Shown: positions 47,001 through 59,936, counted from the first letter of the stretch. The stretch: 64,000 bases of DNA from Hyaloscypha bicolor E (GCF_002865645.1 NW_020194518.1:682001-746000), one strand, 5' to 3'. Numbers and translations: made by a program. The notes: a model not told the origin generated them from the letters alone.

Positions 47001-47621
47001 GGTGGTCAAGCTCTCCACCATCGAGGTTGCAGGATCCGAGGGCTTTCGTGAACTGTTTGCCGTGCCATCTGTGAGTTTAGGAGCCAAAGGTCGTTCGTCT
47101 CTTGGCGATTCTGGGGAGAAGGAGGGGAACGAGGTCAACGACTTGTCGGATATCGAACTGGCAGAACTCGACATGTACGAGGCATATTTGCGTGGCTTGA
47201 TTCGAACAGTGTGTGATCGCGAGCTCTTTCCGGAGGCGTTCGAGTGATGCGAGGCCGTTCTCTCCAGTGCGGCGGACCCAGCATCAAAATCCATCGTCTT
47301 ACGCCCAGAATCACCGTATCTCCTGCACTGAAATGAGGCGTCCTCGTTGGACAACCTCCGCACTGTCGTAAAGAATGCGTCGGAATGGCATGAAACAAAA
47401 GAAGCCTCTGTAAAGGCAGGATTGCAAAAATTAAGGGAGGTGAGGGAGTGGAGTATGTCTAAGGCTTCCTGTTTACGAGTAAATGCCTGGTCATGCAGCT
47501 TGCGTCCAGGGAATGCCATCATCGTCCTCGCGTACGTGTACTGGCCAAAGCGTGACCTCACACGGCGCCGGGATGGGACATTCCTTCGGAGATATGAACC
47601 ATAAACATTATAAACGTTCAT
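44070..47621 (-). CDS. TBC-domain Rab GTPase-activating protein
   Basis: Uninterrupted frame of 1,183 codons. The C-terminal part is a TBC domain: LVLGGIPVSYRAKIWAECSG, the arginine-finger motif IQMDINR, the glutamine-finger motif VGYCQGMN, then EDAFWILTSIIE and FQWFLSVFTDCLSAEALFRVWD. Both catalytic fingers are present, so it should stimulate GTP hydrolysis by a Rab GTPase on internal membranes. The N-terminal 700 residues are Ser/Thr/Pro-rich and mostly disordered, with a short helical stretch near residue 230 and a Lys/Arg cluster (RRKKRQREAEKMQKNKRSSR). A predicted coiled coil follows the TBC domain (KRDEVENRRAKAIEAEKDLI). The start is uncertain: ATG 47621 gives the longest product, but ATG 47294 (MDFDAGSAALERT) begins the part that looks most protein-like. 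Confidence 0.92.
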   Translation of the reverse strand: MNVYNVYGSYLRRNVPSRRRVRSRFGQYTYARTMMAFPGRKLHDQAFTRKQEALDILHSLTSLNFCNPAFTEASFVSCHSDAFFTTVRRLSNEDASFQCRRYGDSGRKTMDFDAGSAALERTASHHSNASGKSSRSHTVRIKPRKYASYMSSSASSISDKSLTSFPSFSPESPRDERPLAPKLTDGTANSSRKPSDPATSMVESLTTSSPSQNRVGLFDDAPLATQHVPGAIHHANDEHIERLIARNGAVALIRQIAEDLAQRDAQIASIRRKAENRERALRKIILECGLSSLDLEARLRAIEGEQKSPTESINGRDTFAREGGLEDLMSDAMGETVILGERELTNNDATIRAADTLRALESRSTATQRGWKDYLWGGTSRKSSQASSINGDTGNGIEPATVQTSGSAGRKSIMQNGLFQPPDTAQSTSRASSLSVQVATPNRDRKPSSGLATLALKLVAGTTMTSRDVVSGSGNRGRANSTGTTPPGRTPSTASVRTTMSARPATVKPLPKAIPGARRTTASASTGQSGALRASQERWDTMGASPQGNTSGVLPENYGPVEMDTILPLEAQPPTLTQIYNNQYNQEYLTDRFGFIYDQRRKKRQREAEKMQKNKRSSRVEMLSSARSGMSVDLGNATLDVEDERPDTPASTDERGEDGKPAKRWQDYLKIATFPTELLSHTPSGGIPVFEVMEGGEVPRSPGIMTEERGFIPSASTAAARPAIPVTSDNATISTPDTSAPLPSSDLTSEDTEPVKLLLKQLGEVHDSLQREKTVRWNDFLRKVRAERKRDGEAAAAALAATASTRSERPVVLMPEATLADGEMIGVAGLGNKGKVGRAKWNEFKTLVLGGIPVSYRAKIWAECSGAAARRIPGYYDDLVAQREEDDDPQIVAQIQMDINRTLTDNIFFRKGPGVTKLNEVLLAYSRRNAEVGYCQGMNLITACLLLIMPTAEDAFWILTSIIESILPRGYYDHSLLASRADQQVLRRYVSEILPKLSAHLDDLGIELEALTFQWFLSVFTDCLSAEALFRVWDVVFCTNDGSTFLFQVALALLKLNETQLLQCSTPASVYTYINHQMTNHAISIDGLIHASEGLRKVVKRDEVENRRAKAIEAEKDLIRQREERNVIRRAERLAAANGTILDLARETSETSSLAHDDGSENNGELTVRTPIPVKDEPELERG

Positions 47622-48664
47622 CTGAAATCCGAACGGACTTTGGATTCTCGCATGTCTACTTGAAATATTCTGACCTTAGCTTTGCGTGATTTTGTCGGGT
47701 ATGAGAGAATTTCGAGCACGCCAGTTCTGCGAGAAAGCCGAGCTCGTGAAATGGCGTATGGAGTAACTTGGTATGACCCGATTTTTCTCATGTAACACCT
47801 TGAGACTATTTTGACTAGTTCAGGCTTGTTGCTTCCACTACCTAAAAGATTCTGTAATTGGTACTTCCTGAACGTTTCACAGCCCGTCCCCGCATTGCTA
47901 CGGGGAGAGGCAAGAGGGGCACCGTGGGAGATTCCCGGTTTCTACCATCAGGAGGCACTTAATCAATGGGTCGTCTTGCGACAGGGACAACGCCTTAAAG
48001 CGTGAGACCGTTAGTGAAGGAGGTGCTGTTCTGTAATGCTAGGCCGTGAGTATATGGAACTCTGCTGTGGCATCCATCAAGGTACATAAATCAGAGAGAG
48101 AAACATTGGCCAAAGCCCTCCTTCTGCATTTAATCTATAATATCCGGAGAAGTTGAGTATTAAGATGGGAACTGTCAATGCAGCGCCTTGAAAGCTAATA
48201 GTGAGTAGCCTGGTCTCCTTGTCTTTCCTGATCCTCAAGATTGGGATGTGTTGCTGTACTCAAGCTGAACTCCGGGATGACCAATAAACCTCGGTTGGTC
48301 TTGCAGGCAATAATCGAGAAATGAACGTACAATGCTCTGTTTCTATTTCGGCAAACGCTTGTTCTACATGCTGAGACAGCAGCGAAAGAGTTATGTAATA
48401 TCTATGTGAAGAGAGAAAGAAGGTCATTGTCGTTCAGGAAGAAACCCAATGGTGGACCCACAGATCGCCGCTCATTGGCTCTTCAGGCCTCGGCCCAACC
48501 CCAGGTTCAAGCAGCCGACAATTCAAACATCCCGAGCAAGGGTACACTCTAAGCTCCTCTCATCACCATGTCTTGAGCTTACAGTGTGAGATTTCTCTCT
48601 GTTTCTTCTTCCACTTCAATCACCTTCTCTCCTCATTAGAATTTATTCTCTGCAAGGCACCATA
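47622..48664. other. Intergenic, divergent promoters
   Basis: About 1 kb between the divergent TBC and SDR genes. No gene, repeat or RNA recognised. The stretch just before ATG 48665 is CT-rich, consistent with a fungal core promoter. Confidence 0.5.
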
Positions 48665-49706
48665 ATGACTTCGTCTGCGAAGCGCAGGCTGGCGGCGCTC
48701 AGTGAGCAACTCGTTGCACCAATTGGGGATCAAGGAAAATTCGAAGACATTCCTATCCTGAAGAAGATTGCCGCAGATTCCAATGGACCGAGAGTCAAAG
48801 GGAAGGTTGTTATCGTGACAGGTCAGTATTAATCATCATAAATCCTGTGCACCTATCCTAAGAGTAATTTAGGAACGAATTCTCCCCTCGGAATTGGTCG
48901 AGCTTCAGCACACCAGTTTGCACAGAATGGCGCGAAAGCTGTCTATATCTGCGACTTCGATGACACGAATCTTGAGACCCATAAGCGCGAGCTTGCTGTG
49001 CTATACCCCAATGTCGAAGCCCACACTCGAAGGTTTGATGCGTCGGATGAGGAGGCCGTTAGAGCAGTTGTTGACGATGCTGTGAAGAAGTATGGAAGGC
49101 TGGATATCTTCTTTGCGAACGCCGGTATTGTCGGACAGCCCAAAATCTTCTCGGAGATCACGGCAGATGAATTCCTACATACATTGAAGATAAATGTTGT
49201 GAGGTAAATTTATTGGAGAGGTCCTTCTTCACTGGCTAATGGCTACCAGCGTACACCTTGCTGCTAAATACGCAGCCCCTGCCATGATGATAACGTCTGC
49301 TGAGAAGAAACACCCTTCAGGCAGCATTGTGGTGACAGCATCGGTAGCAGGACTTCGATCCAATGCAGGTTCAAGTGATTACTCTGCCTCGAAATCTGGT
49401 GTCATTTCTCTCGCCCAAACAATGTCGTACCAATTGGCTGGAACTGGTATTCGCGTCAATGCTATTTGCCCAGGAGTCATCGAGACAGGAATGACAGCTC
49501 CTATGTACGAAGCAGCGAGATCTCGAGGGACAGAGAAGAAGATTGGACAACTCAATCCTCTGAGGAGAGGAGCTCATGCCGATGAGGTGGCCAGAGTCGC
49601 CTTGTTTTTGGGCAGTGATGAGAGTAGTTATGTGAACGGCCAGGCTTGGGCAATTGATGGGGGTCTGAGTGCTGGTCATCCTTTTGTCCCTGGAAAGTTG
49701 GGATGA
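48665..49706 (+). CDS. Short-chain dehydrogenase/reductase
   Basis: Three exons (48665-48821, 48873-49203, 49250-49706; introns 51 and 46 bp) give 314 aa. The Rossmann-fold motif VIVTGTNSPLGIGRA starts near residue 49 across the first splice. FANAG follows, and the catalytic set is Ser194 (VTASVAG), Tyr207 and Lys211 (YSASK). The segment after it, VNAICPGVIETGM, is typical. The C-terminus (VARVALFLGSDESSYVNGQ, AIDGGLSAG) fits classical SDRs that reduce carbonyls or oxidise alcohols with NAD(P)H. An aspartate at the end of the second beta strand (YICDFDD) suggests NAD(H) over NADP(H). About 45 residues precede the Rossmann fold. Substrate unknown. Confidence 0.92.
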
Positions 49707-51064
49707 AATTGAGAGGATCATTGGATGAATATGATACAAATTCCCTTGGGGAGAATCGGGAACTCTGCACAAGTGGCGGTCGAGGTCAGGCCAACCGTGA
49801 CACTGCAATCCCCTGATATTTCCCGGACTAGTTTTGTGATACCGATCTTCAGTCTCCTTGTTTCTCAGGTACGCTTCGTAAGAACTCATAGCAGGGGGGT
49901 TTGTGTCATTACCAGTGGACTGTTCTTTCCCCCTCCGATATCTATAATTTTGGAAGGTCGGCTGGGTTTCTCTAATCCGTCCTCCGCGACTGGGTAGATT
50001 AATACCGGGCGGGATCTCGCAGTAAGCCACTTGCCGTTCGACATAATGAGTTGTCGATCTAGCGGACCGAAATAAGACTTAAGACTTCCAGCACGGCGCC
50101 GTTGGTGGTAAAACGATACATGCTTGGGGTGCTGAGATACAAGTGTACAATGGAAGCTGTATATTCTACTCTTTTATCCTCTTAAATACACAGAAAGCTC
50201 GTCTGAGGACCTGTGAAGAGGTTTTAGATCGCGCTTTTCATTCTCAACACCAAGCTCATGGCAAAGGCTTGAGTCCGAATACGAGACACGTGCTTGAGTG
50301 TTCATCCAGTATTGCTCAGACCAATATTGGGCGAGCCTACCCGAGAACCCACAAAATACCTTGCTCGCTGCAGCTATCCCGATTGCCAAGTAGCTGATGT
50401 GGTCCCATTGCCCTATTCTTGGATTTGCAAAGTTCCAAGATGTCGAATGCTCTACATCTTCTGCTTAGTTTCCGGTTTCTTCGTGACACTGCATTTCGAG
50501 CTATTCGGATCTGCAAGATTTGTGAAACTAATTTCTTGAATAGGCGGTCTCTAGTATAAGCAAAAAATTCAAATAAATGCTGCATTGAGCAAACTCTAAG
50601 TTACGTTTATGTCTTTGGAAAAGCTCACGTCCTTCAACTTGTCCCCACCAAGGGTATAATCCGCACTTTTACTAGTCTAAGCCTGCAAAGATGCCAGTGT
50701 ATGAAATATATCAAAAGAAGTGGTTTCACGTTGTGGCACCCAGGTCAACTCCCGATGTAACCTTGTGTGCACGAGCATGCGTCGACGATCGTGTAATGGT
50801 CGTGTCGTGGACCGTCTCATACAACGACTTTGAGGCAGCTCGCAGTAAAGCACCTTAGGAGGCTGTAGTCAGCACAAAGCGACTGCAGTTGCACTTATTT
50901 CTCTTCTTCACCCAGGGTAGACTGGCTTGTGAACTACGTATAACTGTAATGCGTTCGCCTTTCTAACAAGTCAATTTCAAGTCGACTCTTTCCTCTCATC
51001 TCCGTTACTACTTCCATTTAAGATCGTGGATTTGCTGGAATACCGGGTACACTAGGCTTCTACG
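49707..51064. other. Intergenic, no gene recognised
   Basis: About 1.36 kb between the SDR gene and the secreted-protein gene. A few short open frames have no domain. No repeat seen. Confidence 0.5.
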
Positions 51065-51894
51065 ATGCAATTCTATCTTCCCCTCTTTCTGTCGTTCATT
51101 GAAATTGCATCTTCAAAATGTACGCATAACGACTGTGTTCGGGCGCTTATGGGAGTTGATCAAGCCATGGCGAGCAGCGACTGCAGCAGTTTCCTGGAAA
51201 CTACCATAACTCCTCCAGCATCAACAGTCTCTGTCACTTTCGCCACCGTAGCCATTGCTACAACAACACTCCACGCCAAACGACAGGCATATGCAACTAT
51301 TCCGGACTATGCAAGTGGCAAATGCGAGGATGTAGAAGCCTATGCAAGTGGCTGTTCTTGCCTTGGGGTCACGCACGCAACTATAACTGAACCCATACCC
51401 GTAAGTATGGATTGAATCGACTTTAAGACTCAGCTCATCAGACAAAGGTCACAACTATCACGGTCCCAAAATCAACACCAACCCATTCTGTCACTTCATA
51501 TACCAACTCTTCATCCACCTCGCCCACGTCTCCAGCAACCTCCAGCAGTCCCACTCAATGCCAAGGGCAGACTTGCGGCGGGTTCACAAATTGCAGCGGC
51601 AACTCCACCTGTTTCTGCTTCACATCTACTCGGAATGGCACCAGCAACGGATTCTGTGGCCAGAATGCTGTGTGCGGCGGCCTCACTCCATGCGCCAATG
51701 ACTTTGATTGTTTGTCGAGGAATAGTACGGGGGATACTTGTGCTATTCAAACTTGTTGTGGTGCCCCCTCTGTAACTCTACCAGGTGTTTGTCTCAAGGG
51801 TATTTGTGGTAACCCTGCTGCGAATTTGAAGATGGCGCCTCTTGCTCGTAGGTGGATTGGTGGTACCGCTGCTGGCTTCAGACATGGATTTTGA
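51065..51894 (+). CDS. Secreted cysteine-rich protein
   Basis: Two exons (51065-51400, 51442-51894; 41 bp intron, phase 0) give 262 aa. A signal peptide (MQFYLPLFLSFIEIASS) is followed by KCTHNDCVRALMGV and DCSSFLETTITPPAS. This start is common in fungal secreted proteins of unknown role. A Ser/Thr-rich linker (TVPKSTPTHSVTSYTNSSS) leads to a domain with 14 cysteines in about 90 residues, including CQGQTCGGFTNC and CFCF. There is no C-terminal hydrophobic GPI signal. Cell-wall, adhesion or effector roles are all possible; none can be shown. The gene lies about 530 bp from the RIP-mutated transposon island. Confidence 0.82.
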
Positions 51895-52421
51895 CTTTAA
51901 GGTGTGTGAATTTGGCACACTAAGTTTCATTCAGTTGGGTGATAAAGTTAGGAGTTTTGTTTTAGAACCTGTATTCGTTGCCCATTGATGCAGCTTAATC
52001 AGGAAGAGTTACTTACAAGCTTCTGCTCCACATGTTCGCTCAGAATGATTGAGCGAGAGGATAGTCACCCGGATTTTCTAAATTTGCTTCAACATCGAAG
52101 TAAGGATTTCGCCACGGACATGAAGAGGCAACAATGTCGACGTGGTTGATCAACTGGGGCAGGACAATCATCTAACTTGGAAACATTCGAATGATTCGAA
52201 GGGGATAAACTTCGAATATGCAATCCATGATGGGACATTAGAATAGAATTACTTGAATTGTACTTTTGGGTTGAGATATTGATAATTTGTTCCACCTTTT
52301 CGTTTACCGCGAAGAGTGTTTGTCTGGGGTTCGGCTCCAGAAATAGGGGACAGATTCGGAAGGCTCGCCTACTGTATTTCAGCTTCCCTGAGAACCTTGG
52401 AATCTCGCTGCTGCTTGCAAG
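51895..52421. other. Spacer before the transposon island
   Basis: Ordinary-composition spacer. It ends with CTTGCAAG (52414-52421), the left copy of the hAT target-site duplication. Confidence 0.6.
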
Positions 52422-54332
52422 CAGTGTGAGAAAAAATTATTCAGATTAATTGAATAATTCATGAATATTCATGAATAGCGTGAATAGAATTTGATTAACG
52501 GGATGCTTATGTAATTTGATTAGATTAGAATAATTATTCATGAATATTCATGAATAATCACGTGAAAGTCACATGATTTAAGTAAAACAACATATATCTA
52601 ATTAATAAAAAAGAACTAAGGTACACATTAAGCAGCCTTATATAAACTAAGCTAGTACTTATATAAAGCTACCTAAATACTGATTTTCTATAATAATAAA
52701 CTAATTATCCTCTTTAGAATCTCGCTTTTTCCCCTTTTCCCCTTCCTTTTTAATTTCTTCTAATTCGTCTTTAAATAACCCCCAGCTTTTTAAGCAAGAT
52801 ATTATCTCAAAAGTACTCTTATTAAGTCTATTACGTAATTTAGATATAATAAGAGCACCTTGAGAGAAGAATCTCTTACTAGCGACTGAGGAAGCTGGGA
52901 TTCCTAGATATTTCCTAGCTATTAAAGCTAAAACAGGGATTCTAGCGGCATTAGACTTCTAGTAGTCTAAGGGCTTAGTCTATATATATATTAGTACTAA
53001 ATCATTAAAAAATATTAAGAGAATATTGGGTAATTATTTAATATAATTTAAGTAAATTTTACTTACTTTTTTATTCTTTTTCTTTTTTTCTAAATAAGTT
53101 ACTAATTCATTATTTATCTTAGAAGACGAATTAGTAATATATATATCCAAGTTATTAGAGTCGGAATCGGCTATACTAATATTCGAGGAATCGGATTTAG
53201 CTTGAGATAAATTATAATTATATTTATATCTAAATTAAAAAATTAGTAATTAATTTATTAAAAAATAATAAAAAAGATTACTTATATATTATAATTAGTC
53301 TTTAGTCTATTATATATATCCGAAGATATACTAGTAAATAAGCCAATATTAGTTAATCCTTTTTATTTAATTCGAGAATCAAGAATAAGAGCTAGATATA
53401 AAGCTTTACTTTTATTATCTAAAACACCTGTTTTAGGATAATATTTTCTGAGATTAGCTATACCCTTATTAATAGTATTAGTAAAGGCTTTATCCTATTA
53501 AAAATTAGTATAATATTATTAATAATATAGAATAAGTTAAGAAAAAATACTTACTTTAAATTCCTTTTTAAAAGTCTCTAATCTATTATATATTTTATAT
53601 ACTTCAGGTATAATATAATATATAGTAGGGTAGTTTTCGGCTTATAACTTAGTTATAGCTTTAATAAATATTTAAATTATATTTAAAATATTATTTAAAT
53701 AAGTAATTTTAATATTAGTTAAAACTAGACTTTTATTTTTAAAAGCCTTTGAATTAGAGCTATTAATTACTACTTTAATAGCTTTATATATATATAAAAA
53801 GTTCTTTAATATATAATAAGTTAAAGACTACCGGGTTTTTTAATCTATAAGTAATTAGTATTAATTAATAATTAAAAGATTAAAGAATTAATTACTTACT
53901 AAGTTAAGGAAATCGAGTATTTTCTATATTAAAAGCTTTAATCTGAGCTTCTAATAGCCATTAGTTTTCCTGGTTATATTTAAGACTTATAATAGTCTTT
54001 CTAATCTTTCTCCAAATTAATAAATCTATAATTTATTAATAAATCTCTTATAAATTAAATAAAGAACTTACTTATTACTTATTCTACTTCTTCTTCTTCT
54101 CTATCTTCAAGTTCTTCTATTTCTTACTCGTATAAATTAGTAGAATAAGAAGTATTATAATTATTCTTAATAAAAGCTTTTAAAATATCTTGAATTACTA
54201 GATTTAATATATGAGTTATATAAGAAATATCTCCTTAAAATTTAATGCCTTTCTTATTATAATGCTTTATAAAAGCCTTTAATAAGGCATTATTTGAGCT
54301 AGTATTATCTCGAGTAATACTATAATATATAT

Positions 54333-54648
54333 ATTAGTATTAGTTTACTAGTAATATATAGTACTATTATATAAGTCATAAAATACTATTTGTATATAGT
54401 TAGTAAAGTTGTTTTTTAGAAGTAGGAATTATAGTATTATAGTATTAATATGCGATTCCTAAATCTACTAAACCTAAAGGAGTCTAGTCTACTAGTCGAG
54501 TTACTAATAAGATGCGAGGTTATATAACTATATCCTATTACTTATATCTTATTACCTATATCCCATTACCTATATCTTATTACCTATATCTTATATCCCG
54601 TATCCCGTAACTATATATATAACTTCCAAAGAAATAGCTATACTAATA
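54333..54648 (-). repeat. 3' LTR of the copia element
   Basis: Left copy of the 316 bp repeat (3' LTR in the direction of the element). It contains a run of 14-16 bp tandem units of the type TATATCYYATTACC (54530-54610). It aligns with the right copy without gaps; most differences are C-to-T or G-to-A, as RIP would produce. Confidence 0.88.
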
Positions 54649-55011
54649 CTAGAAATTCTCTAAAAATGCAAAAAATAGTATCTCTCTCTAATTATATACA
54701 AATTCCCTAATCCGGCCTAGTACCAGATTTCCCAAATACTCTATATATCTATATTATTTCCGAGGTTTTAGTTATATACTAAAGGCTATAGCCTTTTATA
54801 TATAACTTTTCTTCTTATAATATTTTCCTATCCTATATATCTATTTCCCGCCTTATCTATATTCGACCTATTTCTCTATATCTAATTATATAGTATTTGT
54901 ATTAATTAGATACTTGAGGGTATTTATTAGCTTTAATTTCGTTATAGAATTAGCAGGATTCGATTCTTCCTTAATTTATTTAATTTCTGTAATCTCTTAT
55001 TATTTATATAC

Positions 55012-58000
55012 CTAGTAAAGATATATTATATTAATTATTAGATACTTTTCTCGAATAGTTCCCAATTTAATAAGGCATTTATATAATAACTTCAAATCCA
55101 TATAGATTACTAGTAATAGTTCTATTTCTAGTACTTTATTAATTATAGATTTAACTAAAGTGCTTATATTAAAGCTATAAGCCATACTATAGAGTTCCAA
55201 AGCTAGAATGCTTCTAGTAACTCTCTTATATTTAGTAAAGAACTAGTAAATAATATTAGTATATCTAGTTTTATTTACTAGAACTAGAATATATCTAATT
55301 TAGGAAAAGAGATCTCTATTATTTATAAATAAAGCATTTATAAAAATAATTAAATATAAGAACTTCTTTACTAGCTTTACGAATCTTAGTTCTCTAGTAA
55401 TATTCTTAATTTATTATTAAATATATTTATTAAATGCCTTTATATTAGTTTCCGAAAGTTTAATAGCTTAAATAGTAATTAATAGGTTATATAAAGCTTC
55501 TAGTTAATAGACTAATATAATATATACTTCTCTATTATATTAGGTAATATATTAGTTCTTAATAGAGAGATCTTAATAAATAGTACCCCTACTACTTATA
55601 GTAGTAATATTTTTTATAGAAACGGTTCGGAGGTTTTTATACTAATATTCTTATATAAGAGTAATTCTAGTAATATTTATATAGATAATATCTCTATTAA
55701 ACTTGAGATTATAGTTAATAGTAAGGCATTTATACTTCTTGGCTAAGAACTTAGTTTCTTAAAGCTTTAGTTACTTTATTTTTATAAAATTTTTATTTCT
55801 AATAAATAGGATATTATTAGTTTAAAGGCTAATAATTCCGAAGAGTTACTTATTATAGAGAAGGTAAGGATTATAAGTTAATTATTTTATAGAAAGCTTA
55901 TTAATATAGTAAGAATAGTAAGTCTTAAACTAGTAATTCCTAGCTTCTGGTATATTATATAATAGTTTTATAACCTTTAAAACCGAATTATTATTCAGAT
56001 TTAGCTCTTTAGTAAACTTATAAAATAAGTTAATATAAAAATTATAATTAAGTAAAGTTATTAATTAGATATAAGCTTGCGAGATATTATATAAATATAG
56101 CTCTATAGTATTTATTATTATAATAGTAATACTAAGAATAATTCTCTGGCTAATATATTAAATAGTAAGTAATTATATTAATACTATATATTTTTTACTA
56201 TTATTATAAGCCTAGATAACTAGTCTCGACTTTTTAAACTCTCTTTCTATATCCTTATTCTTAATCTTATTAATAAACCAGAAGTTAAAAATATATATTT
56301 TCTTTAGTACCTGAAATCTGGAAATAACCTTAAATATATCTTTTTCTAGGAAGTTAGTAACTTTAATTTAACGAGAGTTCTTATATAGGTTATTATCTTA
56401 TAGAAATACTATAATATCCGGGTTCTTATAAGGGTATTCTTTATTATACTTTAGTAAAATAACGAGAATAATAAGAGAAATTATACCTGTATTACCTTTG
56501 GCCTTACTATAAAGTTCGGGAATAGGTTTAGGTTCGGGGCTATTAGTAATAACCTTAATATCCCCTATATAAAAGGGCTTTACGGAGGTTAAGTAAAAGG
56601 TAGTATTACTATATAGTAGAGCTAGTATATAGTTCTCTCTATTAATAGCTACTAGCTTATATGGCCTATCCTAATTACCAGGTTAACTAGTATTTCTTTT
56701 ATACTATATAAGAATATCTGAATTTAAGGAAAGTTTATAAATATTAGTAATACTAGGACTATTTCGGGTATTTAGGGCATTTATAATCTGGTATCTAGCT
56801 TAAAGTTTCTGAATTTCTACTATTACCTTCTTAAGTACTACTAATTACTATAATATAATTAGTAATAGAGTATTATATTTAGTTATTCGGAATAAAGTAT
56901 TATAAACTAAAAGGGTTAGAATAATATTATTGGGTCTAGCAGAATTATTAATAGCCTTAAAAGCTATTTAAAGTATAATATCCTTATTAATTCCATTAAT
57001 TTTGGCTATAATAATAAAGTAAATATATTAAATTAGGCTATAGTAATATTCTATAATTCTAATAGAACTATAAGTTTCTATAAAAACGATTTTAACCTTA
57101 GTTCCTATAGTATTTATAAGCTAAGCGAACTCTTTACTAGTAAACTACTTTCCGGTATCTACTATAATCTAATCGGGAGAGCCTAAATAGGTATTAATCT
57201 AATACTACTTTAGAGTATCTCAAGTATATAATATACTAATATTTTAAAGCTATTAGCCGGCTTAATATCTAGTACCTTTATTAATAATATAAAATAGAGG
57301 CTTACCGGAAATATAGAAAATATTAATAATAATAAAGTAATTAAAGCTAATATTATTTCTTAGGTTAAACTTAAATTATCCTAGTAATTATTCGAATTTC
57401 TGGTATTATTTATAATACTTTATAAGATATTTAAGGGCTTCTATATTAATATTATAGCCTACTTATTCTAGTATATTTCGAAGCTTACTAATAAATAAAT
57501 AACCAAAATAGTAATATAGATATTATAATTTAATCTTTATAAGAAAGCAGGAATTATAAGTAAAGAATTCGGAAATAAAGCTTTATAAAATAGTATTCCA
57601 AAGCAGGAAAGAGTATCTAAAATATTATATTATAGATATAAAGCATCTATTAGAAATAATAAAATAATTAGTAAAATTATTAAAGTAAACTCCTAACTTG
57701 TTTATATTAGCTAAGCTAAATAAGAATAGAGTCTTTATAGGTATAATATGAAATTATACTTACCTAATTAGTATTCTTACTATTATAGATCTAATAAAGA
57801 ATATAGATCTAATACTAAACTAGATATTAACTTAACCTTTAGTAGTTTTATTAAGTTTAATACTACTATTAGTTTATTATAAAGCTTGGAATTAGTTAGA
57901 ACTAGTAATTAAGAATCTAGAGGCTCTGGTATTAATTATAATTCTATAAAAGTAGTAAGTATTATATCTTAATATATTATTAATTATAAATATCTAGGTA

Positions 58001-58460
58001 TCTTCTATTTATTTAATAGGCTTTAAGATATAGTTTTCGCTTATTATCTAATATATAAGAGAAAGAGAAATAAGGTTATTTATAAGGGTATTAGTTATAG
58101 GAATAGCAGGAATAGGGGCTATAGGAGTAGCTAGGAAGCTTTTAATAAAAATAAAATAGGAATTAGAATAATATTTCTTTTCTTTATCTGTTTCCGCTAG
58201 TAAGGCTTTAAAAGCATTACTTACTAGTTTATTCTTACTACTTTTATTATTCTCTTCTCTTTCAAATTCAGTAATATACTATATATAAGTATTACTAAAG
58301 TATTTATTAAAGTTACAGGTATTTCGAGATCTAAATTAATAAATGTTTTTACTCTTAAATCAAGTCTTTTTAGCCTCTTATTTCTCTGGTATATACTTCT
58401 ATAAGTAGTATTTGAGTTTCTTATATATAAAATACGATTTCGGAGTATAATTATTATAGT
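55012..58460 (-). pseudogene. Copia polyprotein remnants (zinc knuckle to RNase H)
   Basis: Reading the minus strand through many stops shows a zinc-knuckle-like segment with former cysteines read as tyrosine (about 58450-58365). An integrase core segment (VIVDTGK-like, then IINTIGTKVKIVFIET; about 57190-56850) follows. Next is a reverse transcriptase segment (KKSRLVI, stop, AYNNSKK, then IILSITIIINTIELYLYNIS; about 56330-55850). Last is an RNase H segment (MELYSMAYSFNISTLVKSII, then LLYKCLIKLGTIREKYLI; 55200-55012). Stops sit where Gln or Trp codons are expected, and Cys-to-Tyr changes fit G-to-A mutation. Nothing here can be translated intact. Confidence 0.83.
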
Positions 58461-59834
58461 TATAGGACTTGGAATAGTTATTATAGGTTCCGAAATTATG
58501 GCTAGGTCTATATTAATAATTTCTAAATAAGTAGTAGTTTAAAGAATTTTAAGAATAGTATTATTAATTAGTAAAGAGAATCTCGGTATTAATCTATTAT
58601 TTCTTCTTATAGATAGTAATAGATAATTAGAGCTTATTAATAAGTTAGCCAAGATTAGAAGAAGAATCCGAGACTATATATTAGTATACTAGTATATCTT
58701 AATAAAAGGTAATAATCTTATTATATAGGAATTCGATATTTTATAAGGCAGGTACTAGTCTATATTATAATTTATATAGGTTATTAATTAGTAACTAGAT
58801 GAGTTTAAATATTATCTTTTTAGGGTATTAAGCTATTATAATTACTATTATAGTAGTATTTCACTTATCTAAGTTTCGATATTAGAAACCAGGACCCTTA
58901 AAAAAGCTATAAATATTTATATAAGCCTCTTTATATATATATATTAAGAGAGCTAGTTATTATAAAAGTAATCTTATATTAGTTCCTTTAATATAATAGG
59001 GAAAGCTCTTACTAATACCTCTTATAGAAGCTCTATATATTAGTAGATATTAAGGAAAATAGCGAGTTTTTAGTTAAAACTATTATTAGTTCTATTATAT
59101 TTCTATATCTTAGTATATATCTTTACTACTTCTCTAATTAGCTTTATAGTAAGAGGGCTAGCTAAAGGGCTATTTGGAAATAGTAGAGATAATAGGAGAT
59201 TATTAGCTTTAGTTCTCTATAGTCCGGTACTAGTAGAAGCGGTTATAAATAATAAAGAAATAGCAGGTTATAAGGAAATATAAGTAATAATTAGTTTAAT
59301 ATATTAATTTCTTATAATACTATTATTTAGGGATATATATAATAAGGTAATAGGGCCTGCTTTAAGGTCTTATCTAGTAGTAATAATATTATTAGTAGTC
59401 TAGATATATTACTTTTCTCTCTAAATAGTATTAACTAGGGACTATATAATAGTAAAGCAACTATAATTATATTTAATATAAATACTACTATATTATAAAG
59501 TAGCTTGTAATTAGTATAGTATATATTAATCTAGTTAATTAAATATCTCGAGATTAAAGTTATTAAAATCCTCCTTAAATAATTCCCAAAGGTCCTTATT
59601 AGTTAACTTCTCTACCTTATATTAGAATAATCTGGTATTAAGGTAATCCAGGATTTCCTTATAATTAGAGCTAGCCAGGTTAATACCGTCCTTCTATTTC
59701 TTTATTTACTCGTATTTATCCTAAGAATTCGCTATCCCGAACCCTTAGGGCTAAGCTCTTCCCGGTATATATATATGGTTTATAGTAAGAGGAATTCGAG
59801 GATAAGATAGTTTATAGTAGGGTTCGGTAATAAA

Positions 59835-59936
59835 GATATCCAGATATTTGGTTTAGATACCAGATACCTAGTTTAGATATCTAGTTAAGATACTAGATAC
59901 CTGGTTAAGATACTAGATACCCCAGATACCTAGGGA
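59835..59936. repeat. Short tandem repeat in copia 5' region
   Basis: About seven degenerate units of the type GATACCWRGTTTAGATAY (AGATACCTAGTTTAGATATC, then AGATACTAGATACCTGG). The repeat lies just inside the 5' end of the retrotransposon and is part of its mutated untranslated or gag-proximal region. Confidence 0.6.

Noticed and set aside
46768..47247. 159-codon + strand frame
   Set aside because: Antisense to the TBC gene; Ser/Arg/Leu-rich shadow of the coding strand.
54530..54610. Telomere-like repeat (TATCCCATTACC units)
   Set aside because: Units are inside both LTRs of the copia element and lack the TTAGGG pattern.
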